From contig OZ017795.1 in NCBI GenBank assembly GCA_963969395.1, positions 37,553,063-37,617,062 on the forward strand: a stretch of DNA of 64,000 nucleotides, in the 5' to 3' direction. Below the pieces are notes generated by a model. It saw only the letters and a list, made by a program, of their open reading frames with translations, had not been told where the DNA came from and searched no databases. This document shows positions 1 through 14,566 of this stretch, piece after piece; positions within the stretch are counted from its first letter, which is position 1; each line of letters opens with the position of its first letter. A program made the position numbers and the translations under genes. Source of the stretch: Pseudoscleropodium purum (lineage: Eukaryota > Streptophyta > Bryopsida > Hypnales > Brachytheciaceae).

Positions 1-1559
1 ATCATTTGTACATTATAGGATCCAAATATGATAGTATATATTTTCTCTCTTACAACATATTAAGACTAAATTATAAAAGATAAATATTAGTACAACAAAG
101 GCATAAAAATAACTTCAACCGATTGAAATAATATTGAATTATTTTGATAAAGACTCAATAAATAATGACTAAGTGAGCATGTAATCAAATTAGCCTCATT
201 GGCATGATACAAATTTTATTAGTGATGACTTTAGCTATAGTAAAACCAATCAATTAGTATACATCATGCTATACTTAAACTACCTCTATTGTTAGATATA
301 TAAAAGTAACAATTATAAGATTAATTTATAAAATTAGAGAATAAATGCATATTAATTCCAAAATGAAGATATATGATTGGATGGTTTTCCTTAGTTGTCA
401 ATAGTTATAAAGCATGGAAGTTGATAGATTTTCAAAATAGAAAATTGTGTTGAGTTTAATAGGTTGGTTATACCATTTGTCCTTTAGATTGATGAATATT
501 TTGCCTACTAATAGGCAACAAAAATTGTAAAGTCATCATTTTACTATTTTGTAATACATTGACCTTATTACTTCTAAATTTGATATTATTGCATTTCTAG
601 CCATTTAATAATGTAGAAGGTCAAATTATGGTTATTTACAAAAGTTTGCTATTGAATCAAATAGGTTTTACATGAAGGATTTGGCTAGCAAATCAGTTAG
701 TATAACATTAGAGATTAACTTAGAGAAATTTTTTTAGGAATGGAATTTTGTATGCAACTTACAAGAAGTTACATTCTTTTTAAAATATGTAAGTATGTAC
801 ATGAAAAATTATAGAAGATAAAGTGTATGATGATAAGATATAATATTTTAGGAATTAAATGCTATATATAAAGATTATGAATCTATTGTAATAATTGTAG
901 AATATTTTTTTAAATATTTTGAGAAAATGTGGGATATCGAAAGAAATAGTCACTATATTAGAATATGAGATCCAAATGATAAGTTACTATTGATTGGAGT
1001 TGATACTATAGACATAAAAATCATAACAATTTTCATGTTCATGAAATTGTCTTGTTTTCATGATTTTGGAGGTTTGAAATGAACAAAACAAATTGTATCT
1101 ACACATATTATTATTAAAAGTCATGCACATTTTTTAAAATATAATATTTGAAGTCCATATTTAAAATACTAAACCAACCATTAAAAAAAGCTTAAAGACA
1201 AATAGATGCACAAAATATGCTACTTGAAAAATTTGAAGTCAATCAATTTACATTGTGAAATGTTAGCTAGTTTAAGACAATAATCGAATTAGTATGGATT
1301 TTCATTTAGTCTTCATTTGCTTGACTAAGTACAATCATGGAAATTATAGTGATTGGAAAAAGGTCATACTTTCAATAAACAACTTTACTATTGTAGTCAA
1401 AGTTTTGCTCTATCTACTAGTACAATTTTGTTGGATATAGGAAAAAAATTTGTACTAATTTATGTTGATGTTGTGATTGCTACGTAGCCTATTGCAACCT
1501 ACTGCAACCCAATAGTAAGATTGATTGCTTCTCCAAGTCTTGATGCAATTCCTCCTTTA
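1..1559. other. AT-rich intergenic DNA, no gene seen
   Basis: No open frame of useful length on either strand and no recognisable motif. The composition is AT-rich with short homopolymer runs. I see no terminal repeats or RNA gene here. Confidence 0.6.
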
Positions 1560-3130
1560 GATTGACTAACGACCACATACTTGTCTCCAAATTGCCAATG
1601 CTTTGAGTGGATTGGGAGTCTCAAACATCTTGGTTGAAATTTGGGACTCTAATTTTGTCATAGTCTTGTTTAGCTCACTCTTTTAGGTATTAATCTCTTC
1701 TTTCATTTTCTCTTTACATTGTTGTAGGATTTGTTGTCTATGTGGAAAAGCATAGGGCTTATAGCTATGGTAAGTGTTTGTGAAAAGGAAAGAAAAGAAA
1801 GAGACTTTAAAAACCCTAATCTCATACCTAAACCAACAACAATTTCCAAAAGAAAGTATTTCCCATCAAATTAATCACATACTAACCCTCAATTCTCAAG
1901 CCTATTAGTTGCAATAGTACTTGAAACCCTCTCAAGTTTGCCTATTGTGCCTTCTCTATTCCAAAAAATAATCCTCTTAAGAATCTACAGAAAAAAACCC
2001 ATCTCATACTAAAAAGAATAGCACTCAACTAGCAACACATTAAAAAGAATAACCAATTTTCAAGGCAAAAATAAATAAATAAAATTGGTAAACTCTAAGT
2101 ATATAAGAAAAGAGTTCCTCCAAAGATGGAAGCCAAGCTATTAAATACCCACCACATGGTACCAAGGCTACAAACAATAAGGGACAAATGACCCTCCAGC
2201 CCTCTTCACTAGACTAGCCACCTCCAAGACCTAACCTCCCAATAAGGCTAAATCTTCAAAGAAACTAAATCTCCAATGAACCCAAACACCTGTCAAACTT
2301 AACCTTCTTACAAATTGGATCCAACCTCAATAGTAGTAAGATTTCTAAAATTAACTAATAGGTGGTCTACATCACAACAATGTACCCTCAATGTAGTTAT
2401 AGCCTCATATATCTTCTTACTCTTATGCATCCTACAAGTCACTAAATTTTTGTTGTAAACGAAGATATTTCTTTGACTTGGATGCAAGAACTTCCTTAGC
2501 CTCTTGGTATAATTTCAAGGTCTTTATTTTAGAAGTCCCAAATACTTTTATTTCTATTTTCTAGGCAATCTCTTTGGTCTTGTAAGCATCAATCTCCAAA
2601 CGGGTAATCCATTGCATTTCTTTTTATTCATTAGTCATTTCAAGCAAATCATTTTAAGAAGGATTTATGGAAGATTTTGATACCTATACTTCATTGGGTG
2701 ATGTTAATAAAATTGGTCTTTTTTTCTTTACATTAAAATGATTACTTAGATACAAGTGTAGATGGGCTACTAGTTGCTTGGGCCATCAGTGATGGCTCTC
2801 TCATAAGGGTGGAACAATCACATTGGGTGGGATGTATGCACAAATCATCAAAAGAAAAAAAAGTTGGGACCAAAGTTATAGAATTAGGATTCTTCTTCAA
2901 CCATAGCTCTTGTACTAAATAATTAAAAACTGGATAATTTCAATCAAATTGTTCTCCATTCCAAGCCGAGAGACTAATATGGATCTCTTCATCCATTCCA
3001 AAATCTAATTGGGAAATAGAGAAGAACTGTTACTTGAGGTAGGTGACTCAAACCACTAGTTCTTTATCTTCAATTCATTTAAGGTTCCATCTTGCAATGG
3101 TCTTTGCATTATTTGGATTTGATACAATAC
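1560..3130 (-). pseudogene. Decayed ORF of unknown, probably transposon, origin
   Basis: Read on the minus strand, several blocks look protein-coding although no long frame is left. Around 2960-2780 a frame gives a run with SQLDFGMDEEIHISLSAW and, further on, TLVPTFFSFDDLCIHPTQ. Around 2680-2440 a frame gives charged helical sequence such as MQWITRLEIDAYKTKEIA and KLYQEAKEVLASKSKKYL. Around 1730-1590 a coiled-coil-like stretch with KEKMKEEIN and KSELNKTMTKLESQIS follows. Stops and frame changes interrupt every block. The three blocks lie in the same order and strand, which suggests one ancient gene, perhaps an accessory ORF of a transposon. I do not recognise the family. Exact ends are uncertain. 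Confidence 0.35.
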
Positions 3131-3726
3131 ACTAGTCTTTTTTTCAAATGTGAATTTGGTAGTTATTGTCAAACAGTTCCCTCTTGGTGTCAATTTAAGG
3201 ACTTCAATTATCTTCTGTAGGATAAAGTGCACTATTCTCCCTTGATTTTACTTTCAAACTGAAGTTAGTGACAATTTGTCCTTTCATTTCTCTCAACAAT
3301 TGTATTTGACGAAACAAATAGACTTCATTGTATTTAAAAAGAAATTCTTTGATTATTCTCATATTCTCTCTTAGATTTTCAAAGAAGATTCAAAGTAATC
3401 AACTTGAATATAGAGAAAAAGTGTTAGACATTCTTTGTAGATTTTTCTCAAAATTTATTCTGTTCTCTCTTATTTTGTTTTAAGCTCACTTGGGCAATTC
3501 TTCTTACATCACTACAATTTTGTTTGTATTCTTACAATTATATTCCCAATAGTATTAGATTTATAAAATATCATAATCAATCACTTTAGTTACACATTAG
3601 GAAGGAATTGACCTAAGAAAGGGCCACTTTGTAATGCAAAAATTTAGGTGGAAAAGAGCATTCTCAATTCACTAAAAGGACCAAAAATTGCATGATGGCC
3701 TTAAAAGTACATCATGATTATTGAAG

Positions 3727-3868
3727 CCATGTGGCCACTAGGTTCATTAAGTTCATGATGGCTTAGTAATAGAGCATAGCTATTACAAATCTACTACAAA
3801 TTTTTACAGACCAAGTGGCCACTATCAAACCATGTGACCACTAAGTCCATTAAGTTCATGATGGCTTA
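3727..3868. repeat. Short tandem duplication, period about 103 bp
   Basis: A block beginning CCATGTGGCCACTA and ending TTCATGATGGCTTA at 3727-3766 recurs with a few changes at 3830-3868. Related CCAAGTGGCCACTA words lie between the copies and downstream. No coding content. Confidence 0.6.
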
Positions 3869-6800
3869 TAATGGCTTAGTGAGGATGGTTAGCATACAAT
3901 TCTCACAACTTTCCACCCACCAAGTAGTCATTACCAACCTTTAGTGTTCTCATATGGTGGTACTTATAACGTTGACAATTTCATACTCACTGCATTTAGT
4001 ACTAAAATTAATAAAAAAATCTCAAAATCATTCAATAGGTTCAATTCCCATTTAACTTTTAAGTGACCAAGTGACCATATATGGTTGATCTGAAATTTTA
4101 GGCTCATTTTGGTATGGGCACTTAAATTTGTTTGATCATTTAAAGAAAGTTTGGGCAATTTTTAGGGTTATCTATTGAAATTTTTCATTTTTCATTGAAA
4201 AAGGTACATATTTGATTGTTGAGAGGTCTCAATAGCCATATATATTCATTAGTGGAAGAGTAAAGCTTACTAAGTTTACTTCATCTTCCAACTTTGAGCG
4301 ATTTCACTTGATTTAAGATCTAAAAACTTGTACTTATCCATTTGCTTTAAAAATGATCCCAATGGAAAGAGTAAAGTATTTTCATGATTTTTACCATTAA
4401 AAAATGTAAACAAAAAAGTGTTGATTTGGAGTTATTTGTGATTTATACTTATAAAAAAAATAGCATCTTCAACAATTGCAAGGTGGATTGTGTAATGAGT
4501 TTAATAGCTTTTTATGGGAAATTAAGTTTTTTGAAAGTGCATTTTAGTGTGCTAATACAATTTGTAGTTGTTCATGTCACATCCAATCCCAAAATACTTT
4601 CATGTGCAAATTTTTGAAATATTATGGAGAGGGACAACATACTAAAAATAGAAAACATACATTTCTCTTGTTTTGATCTCACAACTCTTATGCAATTTTG
4701 CATTCAAAATTGGTGTGTTTACTAATAAGCATTCAAGCTCTTTCAACATCCATACAATTAGATTTTGAAAAAAACCAATTTGCTTCAATGGAGATAACTA
4801 TAAGCCCATGCTCTTTTTTTATAGTCAAAACATTCTTGAAAAGGCTTGGGCATTTAGGGGTTAGTGATTGTCAGTTTGTCACCTAGTATTTAAGACAATT
4901 AGAATGATATATGTATTTAAGAAGTGTCCATTGATCTGAAATGAATATTATACGAAAATGCTCTAAATATTAACTTGAACCGCTTATATCGTCTTGACAA
5001 TTCAATAGGCCTATTCTTCAAATTAGCACCGCCTTACAACAAAATTGAGAAATTATGCAATAAGCTTTGACAATGAATGCAAGAAATTTAATTAACAAAT
5101 AATTATATTATTTGACTTTTAACTTTAGCATGGAGGACAATGACCTAAGCACCTTGATAATTATAACTTGACAAAACATTTGACCTATGAATGTAGTTAT
5201 GCAATCATTTTATTTTCATTATATCTTATTATCTTTTATAGCAAGAAAAAAGAAAATTTTAAAATATATATTTTTTCCTTTTTATTGCCTTTTTATTTGT
5301 TTATTGTATATTTATTGTTTTTTATTGTCTATATTATGTTTGATTAATTGATTATTTTATTTAATCATTTAAAAAAAAATCTACTACTAGAATTTAGATA
5401 TGTTTTTTCCAGAAAATCTTTTAGATTTTGTATTTGATATTTTTCATTCTTGTATTTTGGAATTTTACCAATATTGATTAGGGATTTTGTTTATAAAAAT
5501 ACTATTACAAAAAATAGATATTCCTTCTGAATCTTAATTTTCATAAAAAAGCTATATATTCTCTCTTTCCTAATGAATTCATAAATTTTCTTTTATCAAT
5601 AAATAGTATAAAATCCATTGTTTGTTTTACATTTTAGCCAACAATAGCCAAAACCTTTCCCCGGTAGTAGTGCCAAAATTGTAGTGAAGGTTTTGCCCTC
5701 TCCAACAAAACTTAGGAACACTAATATAGGATTTTTTAAAATAGAAAAGGTTAAATAATTTATTGTTGTGTAACTAATATCATTTTTTAAGTAGTATTTA
5801 GAGTTTAGAATCAAATTAATATACGTGGTTTATGACTTTATAACATACAAACTTTCTTATTCCTAAGGTTCATAATTTGATTACAATCACTAGTTCTATA
5901 CAATGTTCTATTGGTTAATCAAATGTTTTAATTAATAATTGAAGTTTGGTCAATTTGTCATACAAACATATGCACAATTAGTGAATGAAAATGCAAAGAT
6001 AGTACTTTGAAATAGTACACACATAGTTCCTTAATCCATGCTTTTTTAATGTTTAGATCAATTTTGTCCATTCATTTCTCCCCTTGAAGAGCCTATATAT
6101 CACACTCAATGCACAATGCCTAATAATTTCATTAGGCTTTTGATCAATGACACTCTTAAATGCTCATTCACTACACCATGAAATCTCTTAGCAATAATTC
6201 CAATAGCCTCTGACAACAACTTCCAAATCCTTGAACAAAGCATCCACTATAAGATAAGTGCACTTGAAGTAAACTTCACCCGTTCTCAAATACTCACAAA
6301 TTTCCAATGCCGCACCTTAATTGCAATAGAATATTGATACCAAAGCATGCAATGGACGCATAGATAAGATTAGCAATCCTAACTCACACTTGCACACATG
6401 AATTACACAACAAGCCAATAACTACATGAGTAATAATATATAAATAAAAAAACACAAGTACATGTGAACATTGACAAAAGGCTAGTTTTAAAAAAAAATT
6501 CTAGTTATTTATAATCTCTTATGAAATGGTCACAACCTTTCCAAAGGTCATAGTGTTCATTCATTTTTACTTTTTATTTTTTTAAGTCTTTGTTGTTAAT
6601 TGTATTGAAAGGAAATAGGGTGTAAAGGTGTGCTTACAAATTGTAGGATTGTAAAGGATTAGAGAAAGTTTTCAGGGGAGATTGAGAGCTAGTGGATTGA
6701 TTGCAATTGATCAAATGACGTGTGCAATATGGAGTCTGCTACAAGAGTCATTGGACCAAAATTGAGCTCTAAGACATTGAGCAAAAGAAACACTAATTGC

Positions 6801-8685
6801 TAGTGTAAAGTTCATTGTGAAAACAATTTGGTTGTAAGAAGTTGTGAATGGGATGATTGGATCAATGTCCTTGTATTTCCCAAAGAAAATAGAAATAAAG
6901 ATTTCTAACTAAAAATAATAATTACAATAATCTAGATTTATAGATAGGTATAAAAAGCATTATAGATTAATATTTTATGCGATGCATTGAAAATTCTTTA
7001 TTTTATTGTTTAAAATACAAAAGTCATTGCAAAATAAAACAAAAACATAGATTTTGCAATAAAATATTTACTATCTCAAAAAACTATAAATTATATTTAT
7101 GTTTTAGTAATAAGTTGTAATTTATATTAAATGATTTTTTTCTAAGAATTTTTCATAATTGGTTTAGAATTTAACTGCGTAATATCTAAAATAATCTCTT
7201 TGTAAATCTAAACAAAGAACAAAAGAAATTGTCATCATTATTTGTAAAATCCTTTACAAATTGGAAACCATTATGTTTTGCATATAATATAATAACTGAA
7301 AGTTCTTATTATAATATAAATATATTCAACTTTAGTAGATGATAATTTCAAAGCTTGTCATCTATATCTTCTAGGACATTTAATATATTTTTTGTGATAT
7401 TATAAATCACCATTGGTCTTTTTAGGCACAACTATGTGAAAATTTGGTCTTTCACAGTCTAATTTAGTACATTGATGATATATTATCAATTATTGTTCAA
7501 TATACACTATATAAATGAAGTTGCTATTGATAGATTTTGAACAATAAATGCAAAAGGCGACAACATTTTTAATTGAAGAATGGCTATTTTATGCCAAATT
7601 TTACTAGATTTTATAATTTTAAAATTAAAATAGATTTGACAATTAAACTATTGAAAAAAATACAGTTTTTTAATTTTATCAAATTAATATTATTAATCGT
7701 AAAATGAATCTAATTAAATGCTTTATATTAGTATATAATAAAACAATACAAATGATTAAAATGTAAATTTTTTTATTACATATGTTATAAATATTAGCTT
7801 CTTATTTTTGTTATTTTGTATTGCTAAATTTTTGTAAAAAAATTAATTTAAAAAAATACTAGTAATTCTTTGTTTTCATATTTAGATGACAATACATCAC
7901 AAATGATTTTAATAATCATTTTCTTATTATCTAATTATTTTAAAGGATTATTATGATTTTTTACTATTAAATTATTTATAAAATTATAAATATTCATTAT
8001 ATTTAATAATTTATATTTAGATTAAACATAATTTTTTAGTTAATTAGTTGTTAATAATTGATATAAAATAATAAGCTTTAATTTTGAATTTGGTCTCTAA
8101 CATTTCTAATAATATATATTATATAATTTATAAAAATTTAATTAATTAATTTCTAATATATATAATTAATTAATTTAATTTAATTTAAATGTATATATTT
8201 TAATTTTAGAGAAACTTTGCAATTAAAATATATTATCATTATAATTATGGTGTCATAAACCTCAATGTAAACATCAAATAAATACAACATTAAATGAGTT
8301 TTAAATAATTAAAAACTATGACATTCATCTATTTGCAATTTACCAATAATGACATGCCACTAAATTCACCAAAAAATTGGTATTTAGATTTAGGTGCTAT
8401 TTGTTGTAGGAGATAGGGGACAAAATGGTTTATATTATACCAACATTTGAATTCTCATTTATTGTATATATTAGAAATGATAGAAAACCATTGATATAAG
8501 GACAATACAAATTGAATTTTAAAATGGTAAATTTATAAATATAAATAATATTTTTGTGCCTAATTTAGCTAGAAATCTAATATCCATTCATAGATTCATA
8601 ACTCAATCTATGAAAGTATATATCCATTCACAATCTCTTAAATCAATAAAAAATATTAAATTTAGAACTAAACATTCACTAATGT
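3869..8685. other. AT-rich intergenic DNA, no gene seen
   Basis: About 4.8 kb of very AT-rich sequence. The open frames of 60-77 codons in it are low-complexity, lack homology I can recognise and show no splice-compatible partners. From 7.6 to 8.3 kb the sequence is almost pure A/T. No terminal repeats or RNA genes were found. Confidence 0.5.
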
Positions 8686-8935
8686 TCTTTATGCCATTGC
8701 TATGGTCAAAATAAAAATACAAGTAAATTTCTAATTCATAAAAACTTCAAAATTCAATAACTTTCATGTTATAGGTTAGAATGTTACAAGACCAAGCCTA
8801 TGCACCCCTCCTCACCAAGGGCTCTCCAATGGTACCTAGCATGTGATTGGAGAACTCATAGTCTAGGAGATCTCAATATAACAAATAAACAAAACAAATA
8901 GCCTATTTTAAGGCATGGATGCATTTCTCCTTCTA
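8686..8935 (+). repeat. Dispersed repeat, uninterrupted copy
   Basis: This block (from TATGCCATTGCTATGGTC, through GTGCACCCCTCCTCACC-like sequence, to AAATAGCCTATTTTAAGG) is related along its length to 17412-17960. The copy here lacks the 289-bp MITE found in the other copy, so it is an empty site for that insertion at about position 8889. No open frame. Confidence 0.6.
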
Positions 8936-11900
8936 AATGTTAAAGAAAGTTAACTTAAAATTTAAATCAAGCTTGAGCTTAAAGTGGAAGCAATTTGTTT
9001 AAAATCAAGTAAACTTTATATAAAATTTTAAAAAATTATCTTCAAATTAAAATTAATTAAATAAAGGATAAATTTTAAAATATATTACACACTAAATAAA
9101 AGTAAAAAAACGTTGGATCCAAACTTCATCACCTCATGACCAAAATTTTCAACAACTTGGGATCCAAACTTCATGATGATAGGACCGATTTCTTGTGCAA
9201 ACAGATTTTGCACATTATACCAGTTGTGAGCACATGCTTCATGCCTTGAGTTCAATACACAAAATTATTATCTTTTCATTAATTGTTTAATATATATGCA
9301 TTGATTATAAAAGGTTATGTATGTGTTTTTATATAAAAGGTTATAACTTGTTATGCATGTGTTTTTATATTAATATGGAATGACATTTAACTTTGGTGTC
9401 ATATATCCTTAAAATTTCATTTTTAGAATGTGCAATGTATTTCAAAGACAAACTGTATTCTCTAAGTTTAGATAACTACCTCCATTTTAGCTCTAAACTT
9501 ACAAAATATTTCTATTTTAGAAGTACTAATGAAATATCATAATGGTAACAATTTATAAATGTGTACACCCACTCATTTATGGAATAATTGGGAGTCAAAT
9601 TGAATGCATTATGTCTACAAATACAGTTTGCACATCATGCATGTTCTAAACACATGCCTGAATGTACAAAAATACATAATTTTGCATTTTATTGTATTTT
9701 TATAATGAATTTTTTTCACTTATAATATACCATCATTTTAATAGAAACTTATCATAATGGACCATATAAGTAGCCTTTTTAAAAATCTTATTTTGTACCC
9801 ATAATATACAAATTTTATACAATTACTATGATTTGAATTGAAATACTCTAAGTTTATTTAGAGAGTAACTATCTATTATCAAAGTGGGTCCACAAATCTA
9901 TACTACTACACCAATTATTTGAATAACTCTAAAACACAATAACTATTTATTTCAAGCTATAATTTTTTATATGATGGCAAATTTTACCAATGTTGAAGAT
10001 ATTATACTATTGATGCAGTAGAATGTCCATATACATATTTCATGAAAATGTTCATTTTGCATAAATACATATAGTCAATTTAAAACAATTAAAGTGTCTC
10101 ACAATTCAAATGATTGGTAGAATAATGTACATTTGAGATGTACATATATTCTAGCAATTAATATGAAACTAATGTAAAGTCTCACATCAAGTATTTGACT
10201 TCCCAATAATAGCAATAATTGATATAACTCACACAGTAGCTCACTTTTTAAGCCAAGTATTTGGCACTTTTACTTATTATAGCTTAAGCTCACTTTTATT
10301 TTCCTTTGGTTGACTCACAATCATTTTGCAATCTATGCTTTGCAATACAACTAGTAGCCAATAGTACAACAAAATTGTATTGGATAGTGTAGAAACCATT
10401 GTTTCTATTCAAAGCACAAGGTAAAATTGGAGGCCTCAATTGCAATAGTGAGGATTCCACATTGACATTTCTCTTGCACACTTCAAATTGAGGACCACAT
10501 TCGGGTGATTTCTTCCTTAAATTTGTATATGTTTATTTTTCAATGGTACACTATGAACTATACTTGTGATTTTAGTGGGTTGTTCTTGCCTCACTCCGTC
10601 TTTGCTATGGTCACTCTATACTTTTGTTTAGCAATTCATTTTTTTATATTTGTATCAGAGAAAGTCTAAAATTTCATATTAAAATTTTGAAAATTAAAAA
10701 TTCCAATGTAAAGCCTATTAGGAATTTTTGAACCGATAAAGTACCATCAATTCACAAAATTGTCATTGAATGTAAATACTACCAAGTATATGTACATAAC
10801 TTAGCCATTTTTGTTTTCAAGCAACTATACCACAAGAATTCTTGAGTAAGTTTGAGAATACTTGAGTAAAATAAAATATTGGTTAATCTTCCAATTTTGC
10901 AAAGATTGGTTAGCATGTTGTACATGCATGACATCATCCCACCTATAAAATACAATCTCACATTGTTTCCTTTAATATATCCTAGCTTGCCTTGTTTAAC
11001 AATGTCATACATGGTGCCACCACTAGACATATGCTTTTTGACTTTACAAGTACTTTTTGAGCAAGACACCTATTTTTGAGTTATACCACAACTGGAAGGC
11101 ACTTCTTGAATTTGAAAACTCTCGAATGAATTTCCCATTCAAAACACAATCCTTTGAAAACACTTATGTGAAAAAATAAGTAGAATAAAAACCTTTAAAA
11201 AACACTAAAACTAAAATTTATCATTTAAAGATTATCAACTTAAAGAAAATAAATTATTTTAAAAATTACAAATATTGAATCTACAATTAATTTTAAAAGG
11301 AATTTTAATTATTGGTTTCAAATTTTTATTGAACATTATTGGATATTGTAATAGTAATTTCAATTGTATAGATATGATCCATAGATCATGTTTCACAACT
11401 TTGTTTGAAAGTCATTATTAAATCATTCTTCTAAATAGCATTATTTATTCAAAAATCTATTTTCATAGTTTTAAAAGTTTAGACTATTCTTTGGTTTTTT
11501 TTTTTAAGGTTTTAAATATTGTAGACATTTATTTTTATAAATGATATTCTAATTCAAACATATAACTAATATTGAAGAAAAGTGATTAGACTTCAACTAT
11601 TTTATAGAAAAGTCTTCATTACTTTATGAGGAATGCTTGAAATTCCTACTATTATGTAAATGTGTTTGGATTGTTGAAAAAAAAAATAGGAAAATTTACT
11701 TTACAAAGAATAAACTTTAAGAGAATTCTATAGCTTAAGGTTGCATGACAATTTTCTACACCAAGGGGCATTCCTCACTTTTTTAAATGAAGAAAAAACA
11801 AAAGAGGTAGATAAGCCTATTGTAAATATATTGGTTGCCTTGCCCACATGAGAGGAATGAACATTTTTAGTTTATTTCCTCATATGGACAAATATAAAAG

Positions 11901-12336
11901 AAAGGCAATGGCAATTGAAATGGAAACAATACCAAAATTCAAATTTGTCATGGATTTTTGAATTGTGCTATCCAAATAGCTCTAAAGAGCCTCTTGGTCT
12001 TCCAAATTCCATAGTAGTCATCTTACTCATCTAAAATGGTCATTTTATTATCTTAAAACAACTACAAGGCATGAGACTCATAATTCTATAATAGTTTTAC
12101 ACCTCAAAGGTAAAGGTTTCTATCTATTTATACCTTTAAATTAGGTTGTTTGTTTTGTTTAATACATTGAAATCTAACAAACCATGAGGCTCTAGTAGTA
12201 TTCTTTATACCATTTGAAAGCTCTTTTCAAAGAGGGAAGCATGGATTTTGTTTTGTGGCGTTTAGTGGACATATGGTGTGAAAGTTATTTAATTTCAAAG
12301 TTTTTATGAATCATAAAATTGAATGAAATTATTTTT
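8936..12336. other. AT-rich intergenic DNA, no gene seen
   Basis: AT-rich sequence with scattered short frames on both strands (the longest 96 codons, minus, around 10.8-11.1 kb) that I cannot connect to any family. No terminal repeats recognised. Confidence 0.45.
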
Positions 12337-12588
12337 TATTTTGAAAAAATAATAACCTTTGCATCGCAAGTCCAAATACCACGAAATAAAGCCTTTGCAC
12401 TCCTTTGTGCATAGAGCTTTCTATTTGTGCCTGTTTCATGGCTTTGGATCTACAGTTTGAAATTTAAGGATTTAAAAAATAAAATAAAATAATCTTTTAT
12501 TTTGGAAGAAACATAATTTTTACATTGCATGTTTGAACTCCACAAGACAAAGTCCTTACACTCTTTTGTGCAAGAGGCTTTCTATTTA
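12337..12588. repeat. Diverged tandem duplication, period about 160 bp
   Basis: Segment 12337-12429 (containing GCCTTTGCACTCCTTTGTGC and GAGCTTTCTATTTG) is repeated at 12497-12588 (containing GTCCTTACACTCTTTTGTGC and AGGCTTTCTATTTA). Divergence is substantial, so the duplication is old. Confidence 0.6.
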
Positions 12589-13822
12589 TATAAAAAACAA
12601 TCTTTTATACTATGTGAAAGATATTGAATTTCAAATTTTTTATAAATAAAAAATTGAAAATATTATTTTTACTTTTATTTTGGTTGTGGCAACAACAGAA
12701 AGTACACTAGTTTTGGTATTAAATCATTTATAAGAGAGAAAAATAAATCCAACCAATTAAAGGTGAATATACCTCAAGAATCTATTTGTTTATGGTGCCA
12801 TGTTGGATTCCAAAGAGCTAGTCCAGGTGACACCTAAACTATGTATGAAGGGAGACTCTATACTCACAACTAGAGGTATTTTAAAGTCATAGTGTGTTTG
12901 AATATAGTGACCAATACAACCACCCAATAGGATGAAAATCATTAATTTAGTTTAGAGGAATAAAAATAAAAACCAGTGGCAAAACACTATAAACCAACCA
13001 CATTTTAACAATTGTTATAATACAAGAAGCCCTTTAATCCCTTGGGCACAAAGTTATAAAGGTGGAACCAATATTGTAATTTGGATTAGATTGTAAACAA
13101 CCAAGAACACAATTCTTTATTGTAGGCTTAAGAATACAATCTTCAAAAAACATTTATTCCTATATATTTGGATTTCTTTCAAGTTAAAAGAGACCATATG
13201 TAACTAATAAAGAATAAAATGAATTGTTCTTTTAAAAAATACAAAATTGAATAAGAATTCAAATGCAATCTTAACAAAGAATTTAATTAATATGTATTTA
13301 ATGTGAGCCAAAGGATTACATTGAAGGTTTACAAACCAAAACACACCATGACTTTTTAAATATCTCTATTAGAATTAATTGTAAAATGAGACAAAACCAA
13401 TATGTAGATGCAAGCTAGTTTTGAAATATGGTCATGACAATAAATACACTATATGGTCTTCAGTTGAGCTTTGAATTCAAAATTCCCATTTGGGATTATA
13501 AATCCTTTTTTTACATGCTACATGCTTGTGAGTTCTCACCACTAAAAGCAAAACCAAGAACAAAACTCAAAAGAACTACACATTGCACCAAAAAAGAGTT
13601 TGACCCCCTCATTCTATGTTTTCTACTATTGTAAGGGAAAGAAACCTCATTTTCTTCCCACTTTACAATTAATTCTATTTTCACTCAAAGCTTTGATTGT
13701 GACCACTCAACCAACCCATTGTCATCCAAACCCCATTTATCCAATAATGACAACTTAAATTGACTACATGACTATAATAAGCCCATTCCTAGTTATAATG
13801 AGTTGTCCTAATAGTACATGCA
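12589..13822. other. Intergenic DNA, no gene seen
   Basis: AT-rich sequence downstream of the five-exon gene. The longest frame (68 codons, plus, near 13.4-13.6 kb) has no recognisable features. Confidence 0.45.
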
Positions 13823-14007
13823 ACACTCATTTACCAAAGTTCACATTATTTTTGAGTTAGAGCAAGTTCACACATTACCATGTTGCACCAATTTCCACAA
13901 AATTTTGTAGTGACACTCATTTACCAAAATTCTCCCTATTTTTGAGTTAGTGCAAGTTCACACATTACCGTGTTGCACCAATTTCCACAAAATTTTGTAG
14001 TGACACT
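13823..14007. repeat. Perfect-register 90-bp tandem duplication
   Basis: The unit starts ACACTCATTTACCAAA and ends AAAATTTTGTAGTG. Copy one is 13823-13912 and copy two 13913-14002, followed by the first bases of a third. The two copies differ at only a few positions, so the duplication is recent compared with other repeats here. It sits just beyond the 3' end of the minus-strand gene at 14.6-16.8 kb. Confidence 0.85.
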
Positions 14008-14009
14008 AA

Positions 14010-14566
14010 ATACTCTGGGTGATGCTAATTTCCCCCTTTTAATAATAGGACAAATCAGTGAACCTGTATTAGGCAAAATGTCTGGCTGCGTTTTTTTGTT
14101 GCTTTGGTATGCGTAAGGCTTCAATCTTTCCCATCATCATTCGTGAGGGACCCATGAACCAATCCCAAAATCTTTTCGTGTCCACAGGACAAGGGCAGAA
14201 ACCAAAAGTCAGTATGATGAGGAAAAAGGGAACCCTACAACACCAGTGTATAAGCTTAATGTAGTGCTTGTCATGCAGTCCATCTTGCAAACCATCCACG
14301 AGAATTTCCAAATTGCAAAACTGAAGATTAGAAGCATTCAGTGATAGTTCTTCACATTCAGCGATAGAAGCTTTCGTAAGAGTAATATACATTCGGCAGA
14401 GTTCAGCATATGCGAACAGCTTAATCCTTGGTTCTTTCGATTCTGCATCAGTGTTGGCAAGCTCCTCTCCAAATGATGATGATAGGGTCATCAAAATTCT
14501 GACTTGAATCGAAATAGCAGTTGCCTCTGCACATGAAATTCGCTCTTTCGGTCATAGGCTGCGCTG
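14010..14566 (-). other. Probable 3' untranslated region of the five-exon gene
   Basis: The sequence after the stop at 14567 stays more complex and less AT-rich than the DNA beyond 14010, as expected for transcribed sequence. A 141-codon frame runs through 14494-14069 on the minus strand, but it overlaps the end of the CDS frame region, has no splice join in phase and no motif I recognise, so I treat it as untranslated. Confidence 0.4.

Noticed and set aside
10653..10666. TTGTATCAGAGAAA as a tRNA-Met primer-binding site of a copia element
   Set aside because: It is only partly similar to the usual TGGTATCAGAGC, and there is no LTR end, polyprotein or second LTR nearby.
14069..14494. 141-codon minus-strand frame as a separate gene
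   Set aside because: It overlaps what should be the 3' untranslated region, has no motif and cannot be joined in phase to the gene upstream.
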